DNA of 64,000 nt from Actinophytocola oryzae (GTDB taxonomy: Bacteria; Actinomycetota; Actinomycetes; Mycobacteriales; Pseudonocardiaceae): contig NZ_SOCP01000004.1 of NCBI RefSeq assembly GCF_004364325.1, forward strand, positions 620,001 to 684,000, in the 5' to 3' direction. How positions within the stretch are numbered: position 1 is the stretch's first letter; each line of letters opens with the position of its first letter. The translations under genes and the position numbers were made by a program. Below, piece by piece: positions 17,914 to 26,481 of the stretch. The notes under the pieces were generated by a model, which saw only the letters and a program-made list of their open reading frames with translations, ran no database searches and was not told the DNA's origin.

Positions 17914-18756
17914 ATGCTGCGTCACCGCACCCGACCACGACCACCCGAGCCGCACCCGTCAGGCGCTCGGCCACCCGCGATCCCCGCCCAGTTCCTGCCG
18001 CAGCACGTCGCGATCGTCATGGACGGCAACGGTCGTTGGGCCAACCAGCGCGGCCTCACCCGCATCGAGGGGCACAAACGCGGTGAGGCCCAGGTCGTCG
18101 AGGTCGCCAAGGGCTGCATCGAGATGGGCGTCAAGTGGCTGTCGCTCTACGCCTTCTCCACCGAGAACTGGCGGCGCAGCCCGGACGAGGTCCGCTTCCT
18201 CATGGGCTTCTCCCGCGACGTCATCCGCAACCGCACCGGTGAGCTGGACGAGATGGGCGTGCGGGTCCGCTGGGCAGGGCGCCGCCCGAAGCTGTGGCGA
18301 AGCGTCATCCACGAGCTGGAGGCCGCCGCGGAGCGGACCAGGCACAACGACGTCCTCAACCTCGCGATGTGCATCAACTACGGCGGCCGCGCCGAGGTGG
18401 GCGACGCCGCCCGCGAGATAGCCAGGCTGGTCGCCGCGGGCAAGATCAACCCGGAGAAGGTCAACGAGCGTACGATCGCGCGTTACCTGTACCAACCCGA
18501 GATGCCGGACGTGGACCTGTTCATCCGACCGTCCGGTGAGCAGCGGACCTCCAACTTCATGCTGTGGCAGTCCGCCTACGCTGAGCTGGTCTTCCAGGAC
18601 ATCCTCTGGCCGGACTTCGACCGCCGCGACCTGTGGACGGCCGTCGAGCAGTACGCACGGCGCGACCGCCGGTTCGGCGGCGCCAAGGACAGCGACGAGG
18701 TCGCCGAGGCTCTGGGAGCCGAGCGACCGGTTCCGACACGGCAGGGAGAACGATGA
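17914..18756 (+). CDS. uppS: Long-chain cis-prenyl (decaprenyl/undecaprenyl) diphosphate synthase
   Basis: The 280-residue protein has [13 protein letters not shown] with the catalytic Asp, [13 protein letters not shown], and the C-terminal [18 protein letters not shown] and [13 protein letters not shown] motifs of the UppS family. It makes the polyprenyl diphosphate carrier for peptidoglycan and other wall polymers, by cis-condensation of isopentenyl diphosphate. ATG 17914 leaves a proline-rich N-terminal tail of about 25 residues, as in mycobacterial homologues. Its stop overlaps the following gene (ATGA). Confidence 0.96.
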   Translation: MLRHRTRPRPPEPHPSGARPPAIPAQFLPQHVAIVMDGNGRWANQRGLTRIEGHKRGEAQVVEVAKGCIEMGVKWLSLYAFSTENWRRSPDEVRFLMGFSRDVIRNRTGELDEMGVRVRWAGRRPKLWRSVIHELEAAAERTRHNDVLNLAMCINYGGRAEVGDAAREIARLVAAGKINPEKVNERTIARYLYQPEMPDVDLFIRPSGEQRTSNFMLWQSAYAELVFQDILWPDFDRRDLWTAVEQYARRDRRFGGAKDSDEVAEALGAERPVPTRQGER

Positions 18757-19178
18757 CCGAACAGGAAGCGTTGAGCACCGGGGACCTGCTGACCAAGGCC
18801 CGCAAGGCGCTCGAGACCTTCCACGACGTGCACGTGGACGACGACGGCGCGCTGACGTTCCGCCACGTCGACGTCCCGTGCGCGGTGCAGGCCATGCAGC
18901 TCGCCGAAGGGCTCACGGTCCTCAGCCTCACGTGCGTGGTCGCCTGGGACCTGCCCGACGACAAGCACCTGGCCTCGTCCGCGGCGGAACGTGCCGGTCA
19001 GGGCCTGTTCGGCACACTCGGCGTCGTCCACACCGAACGCGGCATGGACGTGACGCTGCGGTACGCGTTCCCGGCGGACGGCCTCGGCGAGTCCCCGCTC
19101 GGCACGCTGCTGATGCTCGTGGTGTCGACCGCGTCGCAGCTGCGGAGCGAGCTGATCGGAGAGGCCAAGGCGGAGTGA
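18753..19178 (+). CDS. Hypothetical protein, YbjN/secretion-chaperone-like
   Basis: The 141-residue protein begins [20 protein letters not shown]. It alternates long helices with a beta sheet ([46 protein letters not shown]), a pattern like the YbjN/type III chaperone-like fold; this is a tentative reading. It overlaps uppS by four bases and the following permease by four (GTGA), so it is part of the same transcript. No catalytic motif is visible. Confidence 0.8.
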   Translation: MTEQEALSTGDLLTKARKALETFHDVHVDDDGALTFRHVDVPCAVQAMQLAEGLTVLSLTCVVAWDLPDDKHLASSAAERAGQGLFGTLGVVHTERGMDVTLRYAFPADGLGESPLGTLLMLVVSTASQLRSELIGEAKAE

Positions 19179-20170
19179 CCGACCAGGCAACGGTGGCGCC
19201 GCCGCGTCGGCGGGTCACGTCGCTCGAGATCCTGTGCGTGCTGCTCGTGGTCGCGCTCGTCGGGCAGGGATGGCTCGTTGACCTGCTGGACGCCCCGGCC
19301 ATCCAGACCGGCGCGACGGTGTTCGTCGCGGTCTGCGTGCAGGCGTTGCCGTTCCTCGTGGTCGGCGTGTTGATCAGCGGCGCGATCGCGGCGTTCGTGT
19401 CCGCCGACCTGCTGCGCAGGGTGCTGCCGAAGAGGGCGGTGCTCGCGGTGCCCGTCGCGGGTGTGGCCGGGGTGGCGCTGCCGAACTGCGAGTGCGCGGC
19501 GGTGCCCGTGGCCCGCCGGCTGATCCAGCAGGACGTGCCCGCGTCGGTCGCGGTGACGTTCCTGCTCGCCGCACCCGCCGTGAACCCGATCGTGCTGGTC
19601 GCGACGGCCGTCGCGTTCCCCGGCGAGCCGAGGATGGTGCTCGCGCGGTTCCTGGGTTCGATGGCCACGGCGGTGGTCATGGGGTTGGTCTGGTCGCGGT
19701 TCGGGAAGATGGAGTGGTTCGCCGAACGCGCGTTGCGCCGCCTGCCGGAACCGGACGGGCGGCGGGACCGGTGGGGTGTGTTCTTCGAGACCGCGCGTCA
19801 GGACCTGGTCGACGCGGGCGGCTTCCTGGTGGTCGGTGGCCTGACCGCGGCGGTGCTGAACGTGGTCGTGCCGAGGTCGTGGGTCAGCACGCTCGGCGAG
19901 CAGCTGCTGCTGGGCATCGCCGTGATGGCCGTGCTCGCGGTGGTGCTCGCGCTGTGCAGCGAGGCGGACGCGTTCGTCGTCGCGTCGCTGTCGACCATGC
20001 CGCTGCTGCCGCGTCTGGTGTTCCTCGTGGTGGGGCCGGCCATCGACATCAAGCTGTTCGCGCTGCAGGCGGGCACGCTCGGCCGCCGCTTCGCCGCACG
20101 GTTCGCGCCGATGACGTTCGCGGTCGCCATCCTGTGCGCGGTCGTCGTGGGAATCGTGGTGCTGCCATGA
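19175..20170 (+). CDS. YraQ/DUF318-family permease
   Basis: The 331-residue protein has eight or so hydrophobic segments and the two family hallmarks: VALPNCECAAVPVARRL (Cys-x-Cys pair between helices) and AAPAVNPIVLVATAVAF, with the second half LCSEADAFVVASL. It belongs to the DUF318 putative permeases, usually encoded beside a TIGR03943 protein as here. Such pairs are often found near metal-handling genes; smtB and zur lie some 7 kb downstream. The transported substrate is not known. GTG 19175 overlaps the upstream stop. Confidence 0.9.
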   Translation: MTDQATVAPPRRRVTSLEILCVLLVVALVGQGWLVDLLDAPAIQTGATVFVAVCVQALPFLVVGVLISGAIAAFVSADLLRRVLPKRAVLAVPVAGVAGVALPNCECAAVPVARRLIQQDVPASVAVTFLLAAPAVNPIVLVATAVAFPGEPRMVLARFLGSMATAVVMGLVWSRFGKMEWFAERALRRLPEPDGRRDRWGVFFETARQDLVDAGGFLVVGGLTAAVLNVVVPRSWVSTLGEQLLLGIAVMAVLAVVLALCSEADAFVVASLSTMPLLPRLVFLVVGPAIDIKLFALQAGTLGRRFAARFAPMTFAVAILCAVVVGIVVLP

Positions 20171-20219
20171 GCGCAGTGTGCGGAGCGTTCCGGCGTCACG
20201 GAGCGAGCGAGGGGGCAGC

Positions 20220-20936
20220 ATGAGGCGTGAGACTCAGAATATTCTTCTTGTGCTGCTGGGTGGGGCGCTGCTCAAGATCTCGATCACCGGCACCTACCTG
20301 CGGTACGTGAAGCCGAGCCACCAGTGGCTGCTGATCGCGGGTGGGACCGTGATGGTCCTGCTCGCGGCGGTGTCGATCATCAGGGAGATCCGCGGCGCGC
20401 GTGACGAGGACGGCCACGGGCACGTCCACTCGACACGGAGCGCGTGGCTCCTGGTGCTTCCCGTGCTCGCGGTGTTCCTCGTCGGGCCGCCGTCGCTCGG
20501 CGCTGACTCCGTCGAACGTGCCTCCGGCAACGCGCTGGCCGCGCCGTCGACGGAGGGCGAGGGGTCGGAGCTGTTCCCCGCGCTGCCCGCGGGCAGCCCG
20601 ATCGCGTTGCAGCTCAGCGAGTTCTCCGCTCGGGCGGCGTGGGACAAGGGCCACTCGCTGGACAACCGCAGGGCGCGGCTGCTGGGGTTCGTCGTGCAGG
20701 AGGGCCCCGACACGTACGTGGCGCGCCTGGCGATCAGCTGCTGCGCCGCCGACGCGTTCCCGGTCAAGATCAAGCTGCTCGGCAGGGAGTTGTCCGACCT
20801 GCCGGACAACAGCTGGATCGAGGTCGACGCGACACTGCGCCCCGGGTCGGCGACCAGGGCGAACGAGTACGTGCCCGCCGTCACCACGTACGCGGTGCGG
20901 CGGGTCGCCCAGCCGGAGGACCCGTATGAGCACTAA
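20220..20936 (+). CDS. TIGR03943-family membrane protein
   Basis: The 238-residue protein has three N-terminal membrane segments (ILLVLLGGALLKISITGTYLR, WLLIAGGTVMVLLAAVSII, AWLLVLPVLAVFLVGPPSL) separated by a His-rich linker (DEDGHGHVH), then an extracytoplasmic OB-like domain with AISCCAADAFPVKI. This is the constant partner of DUF318 permeases. ATG 20220 follows GGGGG by six bases and is preferred to longer frames. The CC pair and His cluster suggest metal binding, which is an inference. The stop overlaps the TPR gene by 11 bases. Confidence 0.88.
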   Translation: MRRETQNILLVLLGGALLKISITGTYLRYVKPSHQWLLIAGGTVMVLLAAVSIIREIRGARDEDGHGHVHSTRSAWLLVLPVLAVFLVGPPSLGADSVERASGNALAAPSTEGEGSELFPALPAGSPIALQLSEFSARAAWDKGHSLDNRRARLLGFVVQEGPDTYVARLAISCCAADAFPVKIKLLGRELSDLPDNSWIEVDATLRPGSATRANEYVPAVTTYAVRRVAQPEDPYEH

Positions 20937-22053
20937 GGCCGAGCGGCGGCTGCGTACCCAGACCGAGGAGGCGTTCGAGCGGTTCCGGGACGGCGAGTTC
21001 GCGGCGGCTGCCGCGTTGCACGCCGCCGTGCTGGCGGAGCGGGAGACGTGTCTCGGCCACGGCGCGCCGGACACCGTCTCGTCGCGGCTCGACCTGGCGG
21101 CCACGCTGGCGCGCATGGGTCACGCGGCCGAGGCGGAGGGACTGCTGCGGCGCAACGTCGAGGTGGCGGCCGACCCGCTGGAGGCCCGCATCGCGCTGGC
21201 CGACCTGCTCTTCCAGCTGGACCGCCTGCCAGAGGCACTGGCCGAGTTCACGGCGGTGGCCACGCGGGCGCCGTGGCCGACGGCACTCGCCGCACGTCAG
21301 GGGCGGGCGGGGGTGCTGTTCGCGATGGGCAGGTTCGCGGCGGCCCTGGTGCTGTACCGGACGCTCAGCTTCCCGGAGGAGGACCCGAACCGCTGCCTGG
21401 TGCTCGCCTCGATCGCACACCTGCGTGCCGCGACGGGCGACGCCGACGGCGCCGTGGTCGAGCTGCGGGGGCTGCTGGCGGACAACGCGCGGAAGTGGGG
21501 CGAGGACGCGCCGGTGACCCTGTGCACGATGCAGGTCCTCGGCGACGCGCTGCTGATGGCCGACCAGCCCGCCGCCGCGGTGCGGATCTTCGCCGACACC
21601 ATCGCCGCGCGGACGAAGACGTTCGGCTCGTCGGACTCGATGGCGTTGTGTACCAGGCACATGCTGGGGGTGGCGCTGGAACGCGTCGGCAGGCTCGACG
21701 AGGCGGAACGGGAGCTGCTGGCCGCCATGCGCCGCGACGACCGGCCGCCGTCGCACAGCTGCTCGCTTGCCACGCGGCAGGGCCTGGCCCGGGTGGCGGC
21801 GGGCCGAGGTGAGTTCGCGTCGGCGGAGGAGACCCAGACCGAGGTCGTGTCGGGGATGACGCGGCTGTACGGCGCCGACCACCCGAACACCCTGGAGGCC
21901 CGCTTCGACGCGGCCGAGCTGCTGCGGTTCCGCGCGTTCCCCGCGGAGGCGACGGCCGCGCACCGCGAGATCCTCGAGGCCCGGACCAGAGTGCTGGGTC
22001 CGGACCACCCGGACACACGCAGAAGCGCGGCCGCGATCCGCCCGCCCAGCTGA
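20926..22053 (+). CDS. Tetratricopeptide repeat protein
   Basis: The 375-residue protein is all helical, with repeated pairs such as AEGLLRRNVEVA, LPEALAEFTAVA, PAAAVRIFADTIA, LDEAERELLAAM and AEATAAHREILEARTRVLG-DHPDT, the last typical of kinesin-light-chain-like TPRs in actinobacteria. No enzymatic domain, signal peptide or membrane segment is present. ATG 20926 overlaps the upstream gene by 11 bases, so it ends the uppS operon. TPR proteins act as protein-binding scaffolds; the partner is unknown. A long hairpin follows the stop. Confidence 0.88.
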   Translation: MSTKAERRLRTQTEEAFERFRDGEFAAAAALHAAVLAERETCLGHGAPDTVSSRLDLAATLARMGHAAEAEGLLRRNVEVAADPLEARIALADLLFQLDRLPEALAEFTAVATRAPWPTALAARQGRAGVLFAMGRFAAALVLYRTLSFPEEDPNRCLVLASIAHLRAATGDADGAVVELRGLLADNARKWGEDAPVTLCTMQVLGDALLMADQPAAAVRIFADTIAARTKTFGSSDSMALCTRHMLGVALERVGRLDEAERELLAAMRRDDRPPSHSCSLATRQGLARVAAGRGEFASAEETQTEVVSGMTRLYGADHPNTLEARFDAAELLRFRAFPAEATAAHREILEARTRVLGPDHPDTRRSAAAIRPPS

Positions 22054-22084
22054 ACCCCGCCCCCGGCGCCCCCCCGGGGACGTA

Positions 22085-22131
22085 CTGAAGGACGCCTTCG
22101 TAACGCCCAGCGTTAGGAAGGCGTCCTTCAG
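22085..22131. terminator. Bidirectional terminator between convergent operons
   Basis: CTGAAGGACGCCTTC (22085-22099) pairs perfectly with GAAGGCGTCCTTCAG (22117-22131), and after one G-G mismatch TAACG/CGTTA extends the stem to about 20 base pairs. It lies between the TPR gene and the convergent LacI gene and could stop transcription from both sides. Confidence 0.8.
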
Positions 22132-22166
22132 TGCAGTGGGGCGGGGGCGGGTCGGGGCGGGTCGGG

Positions 22167-23186
22167 TCAGGCGGAGTCGCGGACCACCAGGGTGACCGGG
22201 AGGATCGTCGCCTCCGGGCGGACGTCCTCGCCGTTCAGCAGGGCGATGAGCTTGCGGACCATCTGGCGGATCTGTTCCCTCGGGTCCTGGTGGATGGACG
22301 TCAGCGGGGGTTCCATGGCGGGGGCCAGGGTCGGGTGGTCGTCGAAGCCGATCACCGCGACGTCGTCGGGGACCCGTCGGCCGCTCGCGCGGAGGGCCTT
22401 CATCGCGCCGGCGGCCATCAGGTCGCTCGCCGCGAACACGGCGTCGAGGTCCGGGCAGCGGGCCAGGAGCTTCGCCGTCGCCGTCTCGCCGCTCGCCATC
22501 GTGAAGTCGCCGGCCTCCGCCATGTCCAGCGGGTCGAGGCCCGACGCCAGCAGCGCTGACCGCCAGCCCTCCAGGCGGTCGGCCGCGGCCGGGTGGTCGA
22601 GCATGCCCGTCACTGTCCCGATGCGCCGCCTGCCCGACGCGAACAGGTGCTCCACCGCGAGGCGGGCACCCGCCTTGTTGTCGAAGTCGACGGCGTGGGT
22701 GCCGCGTTTGCCGTTGCCCGGCCGACCGCCGTAGACCACCGGGATGCGCGCCAGCCGCAGCGCGGTCGGCAGCGGATCACCCTTGTGGGGGGCGAACACC
22801 AGCGCGCCGTCGGCGTGGCCGCCCTCCAGGAACTTGATCGTCCTGGGGACGTCGTCACGGGTGTCGACGAACATCAGCAGCATCTGGGCGCCGACCGACG
22901 ACAGCTCGCGGAACGCGCCGTGCATGACCGACGCGAAGTACGGGTCGTCGAGGACGTTGGCCTCCGGTTCGGACAGAACCACCGCGACGGCGCCGGTCCT
23001 GCGTGTCACCAGCGAACGAGCGGCCTGGTTGGGGGAGTAGCCGAGCTCCCGCGCGGCACCGAGCACCTTCTCCCGCGCCCGCACACTCACATAGGCGTCG
23101 TCGTTGAGGGCGCGCGAGGCGGTCGAGCGGGACACACCCGCGTACGCGGCGACGTCCTCCAGCGTGGGACGTCCGTCGATCGGCAT
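22167..23186 (-). CDS. cebR: LacI-family repressor, CebR-like
   Basis: The 339-residue regulator starts MPIDGRPTLEDVAAYAGVSR and has the LacI helix-turn-helix plus hinge (GVSRSTASRALNDDAYVS, SPNQAARSLVTRRTGAVAVV) and a periplasmic-binding-like effector domain (VIGFDDHP). ATG 23186 is preferred to an upstream start because it fits the family N terminus. It is divergent from an ABC cellobiose-type operon, and two TGGGAGCGCTCCC palindromes, the known CebR box of streptomycetes, lie in the gap. It should repress cebEFG-bglC and itself until cello-oligosaccharides bind. Confidence 0.92.
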   Translation of the reverse strand: MPIDGRPTLEDVAAYAGVSRSTASRALNDDAYVSVRAREKVLGAARELGYSPNQAARSLVTRRTGAVAVVLSEPEANVLDDPYFASVMHGAFRELSSVGAQMLLMFVDTRDDVPRTIKFLEGGHADGALVFAPHKGDPLPTALRLARIPVVYGGRPGNGKRGTHAVDFDNKAGARLAVEHLFASGRRRIGTVTGMLDHPAAADRLEGWRSALLASGLDPLDMAEAGDFTMASGETATAKLLARCPDLDAVFAASDLMAAGAMKALRASGRRVPDDVAVIGFDDHPTLAPAMEPPLTSIHQDPREQIRQMVRKLIALLNGEDVRPEATILPVTLVVRDSA

Positions 23187-23214
23187 GGGCGAAGTGTAAC
23201 GGAGTGGCGACTTC

Positions 23215-23294
23215 TGGGAGCGCTCCCGGAAAGTCCTTGACACTTCCCCGTAATACAGACCACACTCGGAACTCCCCAACTGGGAGCGCTCCCA
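23215..23294 (+). promoter_or_regulatory. Two CebR boxes and the cebE promoter
   Basis: Box 1 is TGGGAGCGCTCCCG (23215-23228), 29 bases before cebR; box 2 is the perfect palindrome TGGGAGCGCTCCCA (23281-23294), 43 bases before cebE. TTGACA at 23237-23242 with CACACT at 23261-23266 (18-base spacer) is a plausible promoter for cebE lying between the boxes. Binding at both boxes would shut transcription both ways. Confidence 0.88.
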
Positions 23295-23337
23295 GAATTC
23301 TGAGTGACTTAGTCGAGGACGCAAAGGGACAACAGAC

Positions 23338-24627
23338 GTGCGAAGCAACCAACGACGGGTGTTCGCCGGTGCGATCGCCCTCGCTGCCGCGGTGGGCCTG
23401 ACCGCGTGCGGCTCCTCCGATGACTCGAGCGGATCTGAATCGGGGAAGATCGAGCTCAGCATCGGCACGTTCACCGAGTTCGGGTACGAGGACCTGCTCA
23501 AGGAGTACGAGACCCTCAACCCGGACATCAAGGTCACCCACCACAAGACCGGTGAGGGCGGCCCTTACCACCAGCAGCTGCTGACCAAGCTCGCGGCGGG
23601 CAACGGCCTCGAGGACGTCGTCGCCATCGAGGAGGGTCACCTCCCCGATGTGATCGACAAGCCCCAGTTGTTCAACAACCTCGCCGACATCGGGCCTGCG
23701 GACGCCAAGCCCGAGCGCTGGCTCGACTGGAAGTACAAGCAGGGCGTCGCCAAGGACGGCACCTGGATCGGCTACGGCACCGACATCGGTCCGCTGGCCA
23801 TGTGCTACCGCACGGACCTGCTCGCCGCGGCGGGCATGCCGACGGACGACGCGTCGGTCAAGGCCATGTTCGCCACCTGGGACTCGTACTTCGAGGCGGG
23901 CGACACCTACGTCCAGAAGACCCACAAGGCGTGGTTCGACTCGGACTCGCAGGTCTTCAACGCGATGCAGAACCAGCTGCCCGAGGGGTACGTGACCAAG
24001 GACGACAAGCTGGCGCTCGAGTCCAACAAGGACATCAAGAAGAACTACGACCAGGTCACGGCGGCGGGCAACCGCGGCCAGAGCGCCAAGCTCGTCGCGT
24101 TCAGCCCGGAGTGGAACACCGGCTTCAAGCAGAGCGCGTTCGCCACGAAGACCTGCCCGTCGTGGATGCTCGGCGTCGTCAAGGAGCAGGCCGGTCCGGA
24201 CCACGCGGGGCACTGGGCGGTCACGGACGCGTTCCCGGACGGTGGCGGCAACTGGGGCGGCTCGTTCCTCGCGGTGCCCAAGCAGTCGAAGCACCCGAAG
24301 GAGGCCGCCGAGCTGGCCGCGTGGCTGACCGCGCCGGAGCAGCAGATCAAGGCCTTCCAGAAGACCGGCAACTTCCCCAGCCAGGTCGACGCACTCGACT
24401 CGCCGGAGCTGTTGGACCAGACCAACGACTACTTCGGTGACGTGAAGACCGGCCAGCTGTTCGCGACCATGGCCGCGAAGGTCGGTCCGCCGCAGTACAA
24501 GGGTCCCGGCGACGGCAAGATCCAGGAGAACGCCGTGAGCCCGGCGCTGCAGGCGGTGGAGCAGGGCAAGTCGCCTGAGGAGGGCTGGCAGCAGGCAGTC
24601 GACGCCGCCAAGAAGATCGTCAAGTGA
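23338..24627 (+). CDS. cebE: Sugar ABC transporter substrate-binding lipoprotein, CebE-like
   Basis: The 429-residue protein has a lipoprotein signal (RRVFAGAIALAAAVGLTACG, lipobox LTAC with Cys22) and a family 1 extracellular solute-binding domain (IELSIGTFTEFGYEDLLKEY; GTDIGPLAMCYRTDLLAAAG). It would capture cellobiose or cellotriose outside the cell and pass it to the permeases encoded next. GTG 23338 follows AAAGGGA. The operon layout and CebR boxes support the cellobiose assignment. No ATPase gene is present; in streptomycetes the shared MsiK ATPase energises CebEFG. Confidence 0.92.
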   Translation: MRSNQRRVFAGAIALAAAVGLTACGSSDDSSGSESGKIELSIGTFTEFGYEDLLKEYETLNPDIKVTHHKTGEGGPYHQQLLTKLAAGNGLEDVVAIEEGHLPDVIDKPQLFNNLADIGPADAKPERWLDWKYKQGVAKDGTWIGYGTDIGPLAMCYRTDLLAAAGMPTDDASVKAMFATWDSYFEAGDTYVQKTHKAWFDSDSQVFNAMQNQLPEGYVTKDDKLALESNKDIKKNYDQVTAAGNRGQSAKLVAFSPEWNTGFKQSAFATKTCPSWMLGVVKEQAGPDHAGHWAVTDAFPDGGGNWGGSFLAVPKQSKHPKEAAELAAWLTAPEQQIKAFQKTGNFPSQVDALDSPELLDQTNDYFGDVKTGQLFATMAAKVGPPQYKGPGDGKIQENAVSPALQAVEQGKSPEEGWQQAVDAAKKIVK

Positions 24628-25619
24628 TGACCACGGTAACGAGGCGGGCGTCACACCAGGGGGTGGCGCCCGCCCCACCGCGCAAGCCGCGGCTCACGTT
24701 CCGCCAGCGCCTGTCGCTGGCGGACGTGAGGTGGTCGCCCTACCTCTACATCGCGCCGTTCTTCGTCATCTTCGGCGTGGTCGGCCTGTTCCCGCTGCTG
24801 TACACGTCGTACCTGTCGCTGTTCGACCGCGAGCTGCTCGACACCGAGAGCACGTTCATCGGTCTCGGCAACTACACGGAACTGTTGCGGGACAGCCAGT
24901 TCTGGAACGCGCTCGTCAACACGATCAGCATCTTCGTCCTGTCGTCCGGGCCGCAGATCGTGGTCGCGGTCGGCGTCGCCGCGCTGTTGAACACGCGGCT
25001 GCGGCTGCCGACCTCCTGGCGGGTCGGGGTGCTCCTGCCCTACGTCGTCAGCCTGGTCGCGGTGGGCCTCATCTTCGCGAACCTGTTCGGCACGAAGTAC
25101 GGCCTGATCAACGGCCTGCTCGAGACGGTCGGGCTCGACCGGATCGACTGGCAGGCCAACCGGTTCGCCTCGCACCTCGCGATCGCCACCATGGTCAACT
25201 GGCGGTGGACCGGCTACAACGCGCTGATCGTGCTCGCCGCGATGAAGGCGATCCCGAAGGAGATCCACGAGGCGGCGCTCATCGACGGCGCCTCGGCGAT
25301 CCGCCGGTTCTTCAGCGTCACACTGCCGCTCCTGCGGCCGACCCTGATCTTCGTGGTGATCACCTCGACCATCGGCGGCCTGCAGATCTTCACCGAGCCC
25401 AAGCTCTTCGACGCCATGCCGGGCTCCAACAACGGTGGCTCGTCCAACCAGTTCCAGACGATCACGCTGTACATGTACCAGACCGCGTTCGAGACGCAGA
25501 AGCTCGGCTACGCCTCGGCGATCGCGTGGGTGCTGTTCCTGCTGATCATCGTCATCGCCGTACTGAACTTCCTGCTGACCCGCCGGATCGCGTCCAGTGG
25601 AGCGGAGGAGGCGCCATGA
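24627..25619 (+). CDS. cebF: Sugar ABC transporter permease, CebF-like
   Basis: The 330-residue permease has six membrane helices and the cytoplasmic EAA loop EIHEAALIDGASAIRRFFSV that docks to the ATPase. It belongs to the MalF-type family 1 sugar permeases. ATG 24627 shares its A with the cebE stop; a GTG at 24624 is an alternative. It overlaps cebG by four bases. Confidence 0.93.
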   Translation: MTTVTRRASHQGVAPAPPRKPRLTFRQRLSLADVRWSPYLYIAPFFVIFGVVGLFPLLYTSYLSLFDRELLDTESTFIGLGNYTELLRDSQFWNALVNTISIFVLSSGPQIVVAVGVAALLNTRLRLPTSWRVGVLLPYVVSLVAVGLIFANLFGTKYGLINGLLETVGLDRIDWQANRFASHLAIATMVNWRWTGYNALIVLAAMKAIPKEIHEAALIDGASAIRRFFSVTLPLLRPTLIFVVITSTIGGLQIFTEPKLFDAMPGSNNGGSSNQFQTITLYMYQTAFETQKLGYASAIAWVLFLLIIVIAVLNFLLTRRIASSGAEEAP

Positions 25620-26479
25620 CGGCGATATCGTTGCGGCAGGTGACCCGGCAGGCGAAGGCCGGGGACAAGCGCGCGTCCTTCTGGGTCTACGGGCTGCTGA
25701 TCGCGTTCATGCTCGGCTCGGTCTTCCCGTTCTTCTGGTCGTTCCTGGTGGCGTCGCGGGACAGCTCCATGCTGGGCGAACGGGTCCCGCCGCTGTTGCC
25801 GGGCGGGAACTTCCTCAGCAACGCGGCGCGGGTCTTCGACTCCGTGCCGTTCTGGAAGGCGTTGGGCAACAGTGTGATCGTGGCGGGCACGGTCACCTTC
25901 ACGACGGTCCTGTTCTCCACCCTCGCCGGTTTCGCCTTCGCGAAACTGCGGTTCCGCGGCCGGGACGCCCTGTTCCTGTTCGTCGTCGCCACGCTGGCGG
26001 TGCCGACACAGCTCGGCATCATCCCGCTGTACATGGCGATGGCGGACTTCGGCTGGGCAGGTCACCTCGAGGCGGTGATCGTGCCGAACCTGGTGACCGC
26101 GATCGGCGTGTTCTGGATGCGGCAGTACACCGCGCAGGTGGTGCCGTACGAGCTGATCGAGGCCGCGCGTGTCGACGGCTGCTCGATGATCCGCGTGTAC
26201 TGGCACGTGTGCCTGCCCGCGGTGCGGCCCGCGGCGGCGTTCCTGGGCATGTTCACGTTCATGACGTCGTGGAACGACTTCCTGTGGCCGCTCGTGGTGC
26301 TCAACGCCGAGAACCCGACCGTGCAGATCGCGCTGGAGCGGCTGCAGAGCGGTTACTACATCGACTACTCACTGGTGCTGGCGGGCACGACGCTGGCCAC
26401 CATTCCGATCTTGATCGTGTTCGTCGTGCTCGGCCGCCAGATCGTGGCCGGAATCATGCAGGGCGCAGTGAAGGGGTGA
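25616..26479 (+). CDS. cebG: Sugar ABC transporter permease, CebG-like
   Basis: The 287-residue MalG-type permease has six membrane helices (WVYGLLIAFMLGSVFPFFWS, then LGNSVIVAGTVTFTTVLFST and others) and the EAA loop YELIEAARVDGCSMIRVYWH. ATG 25616 overlaps the cebF stop (ATGA). With CebF it forms the channel of the importer. Confidence 0.93.
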   Translation: MTAISLRQVTRQAKAGDKRASFWVYGLLIAFMLGSVFPFFWSFLVASRDSSMLGERVPPLLPGGNFLSNAARVFDSVPFWKALGNSVIVAGTVTFTTVLFSTLAGFAFAKLRFRGRDALFLFVVATLAVPTQLGIIPLYMAMADFGWAGHLEAVIVPNLVTAIGVFWMRQYTAQVVPYELIEAARVDGCSMIRVYWHVCLPAVRPAAAFLGMFTFMTSWNDFLWPLVVLNAENPTVQIALERLQSGYYIDYSLVLAGTTLATIPILIVFVVLGRQIVAGIMQGAVKG

Positions 26480-26481
26480 CC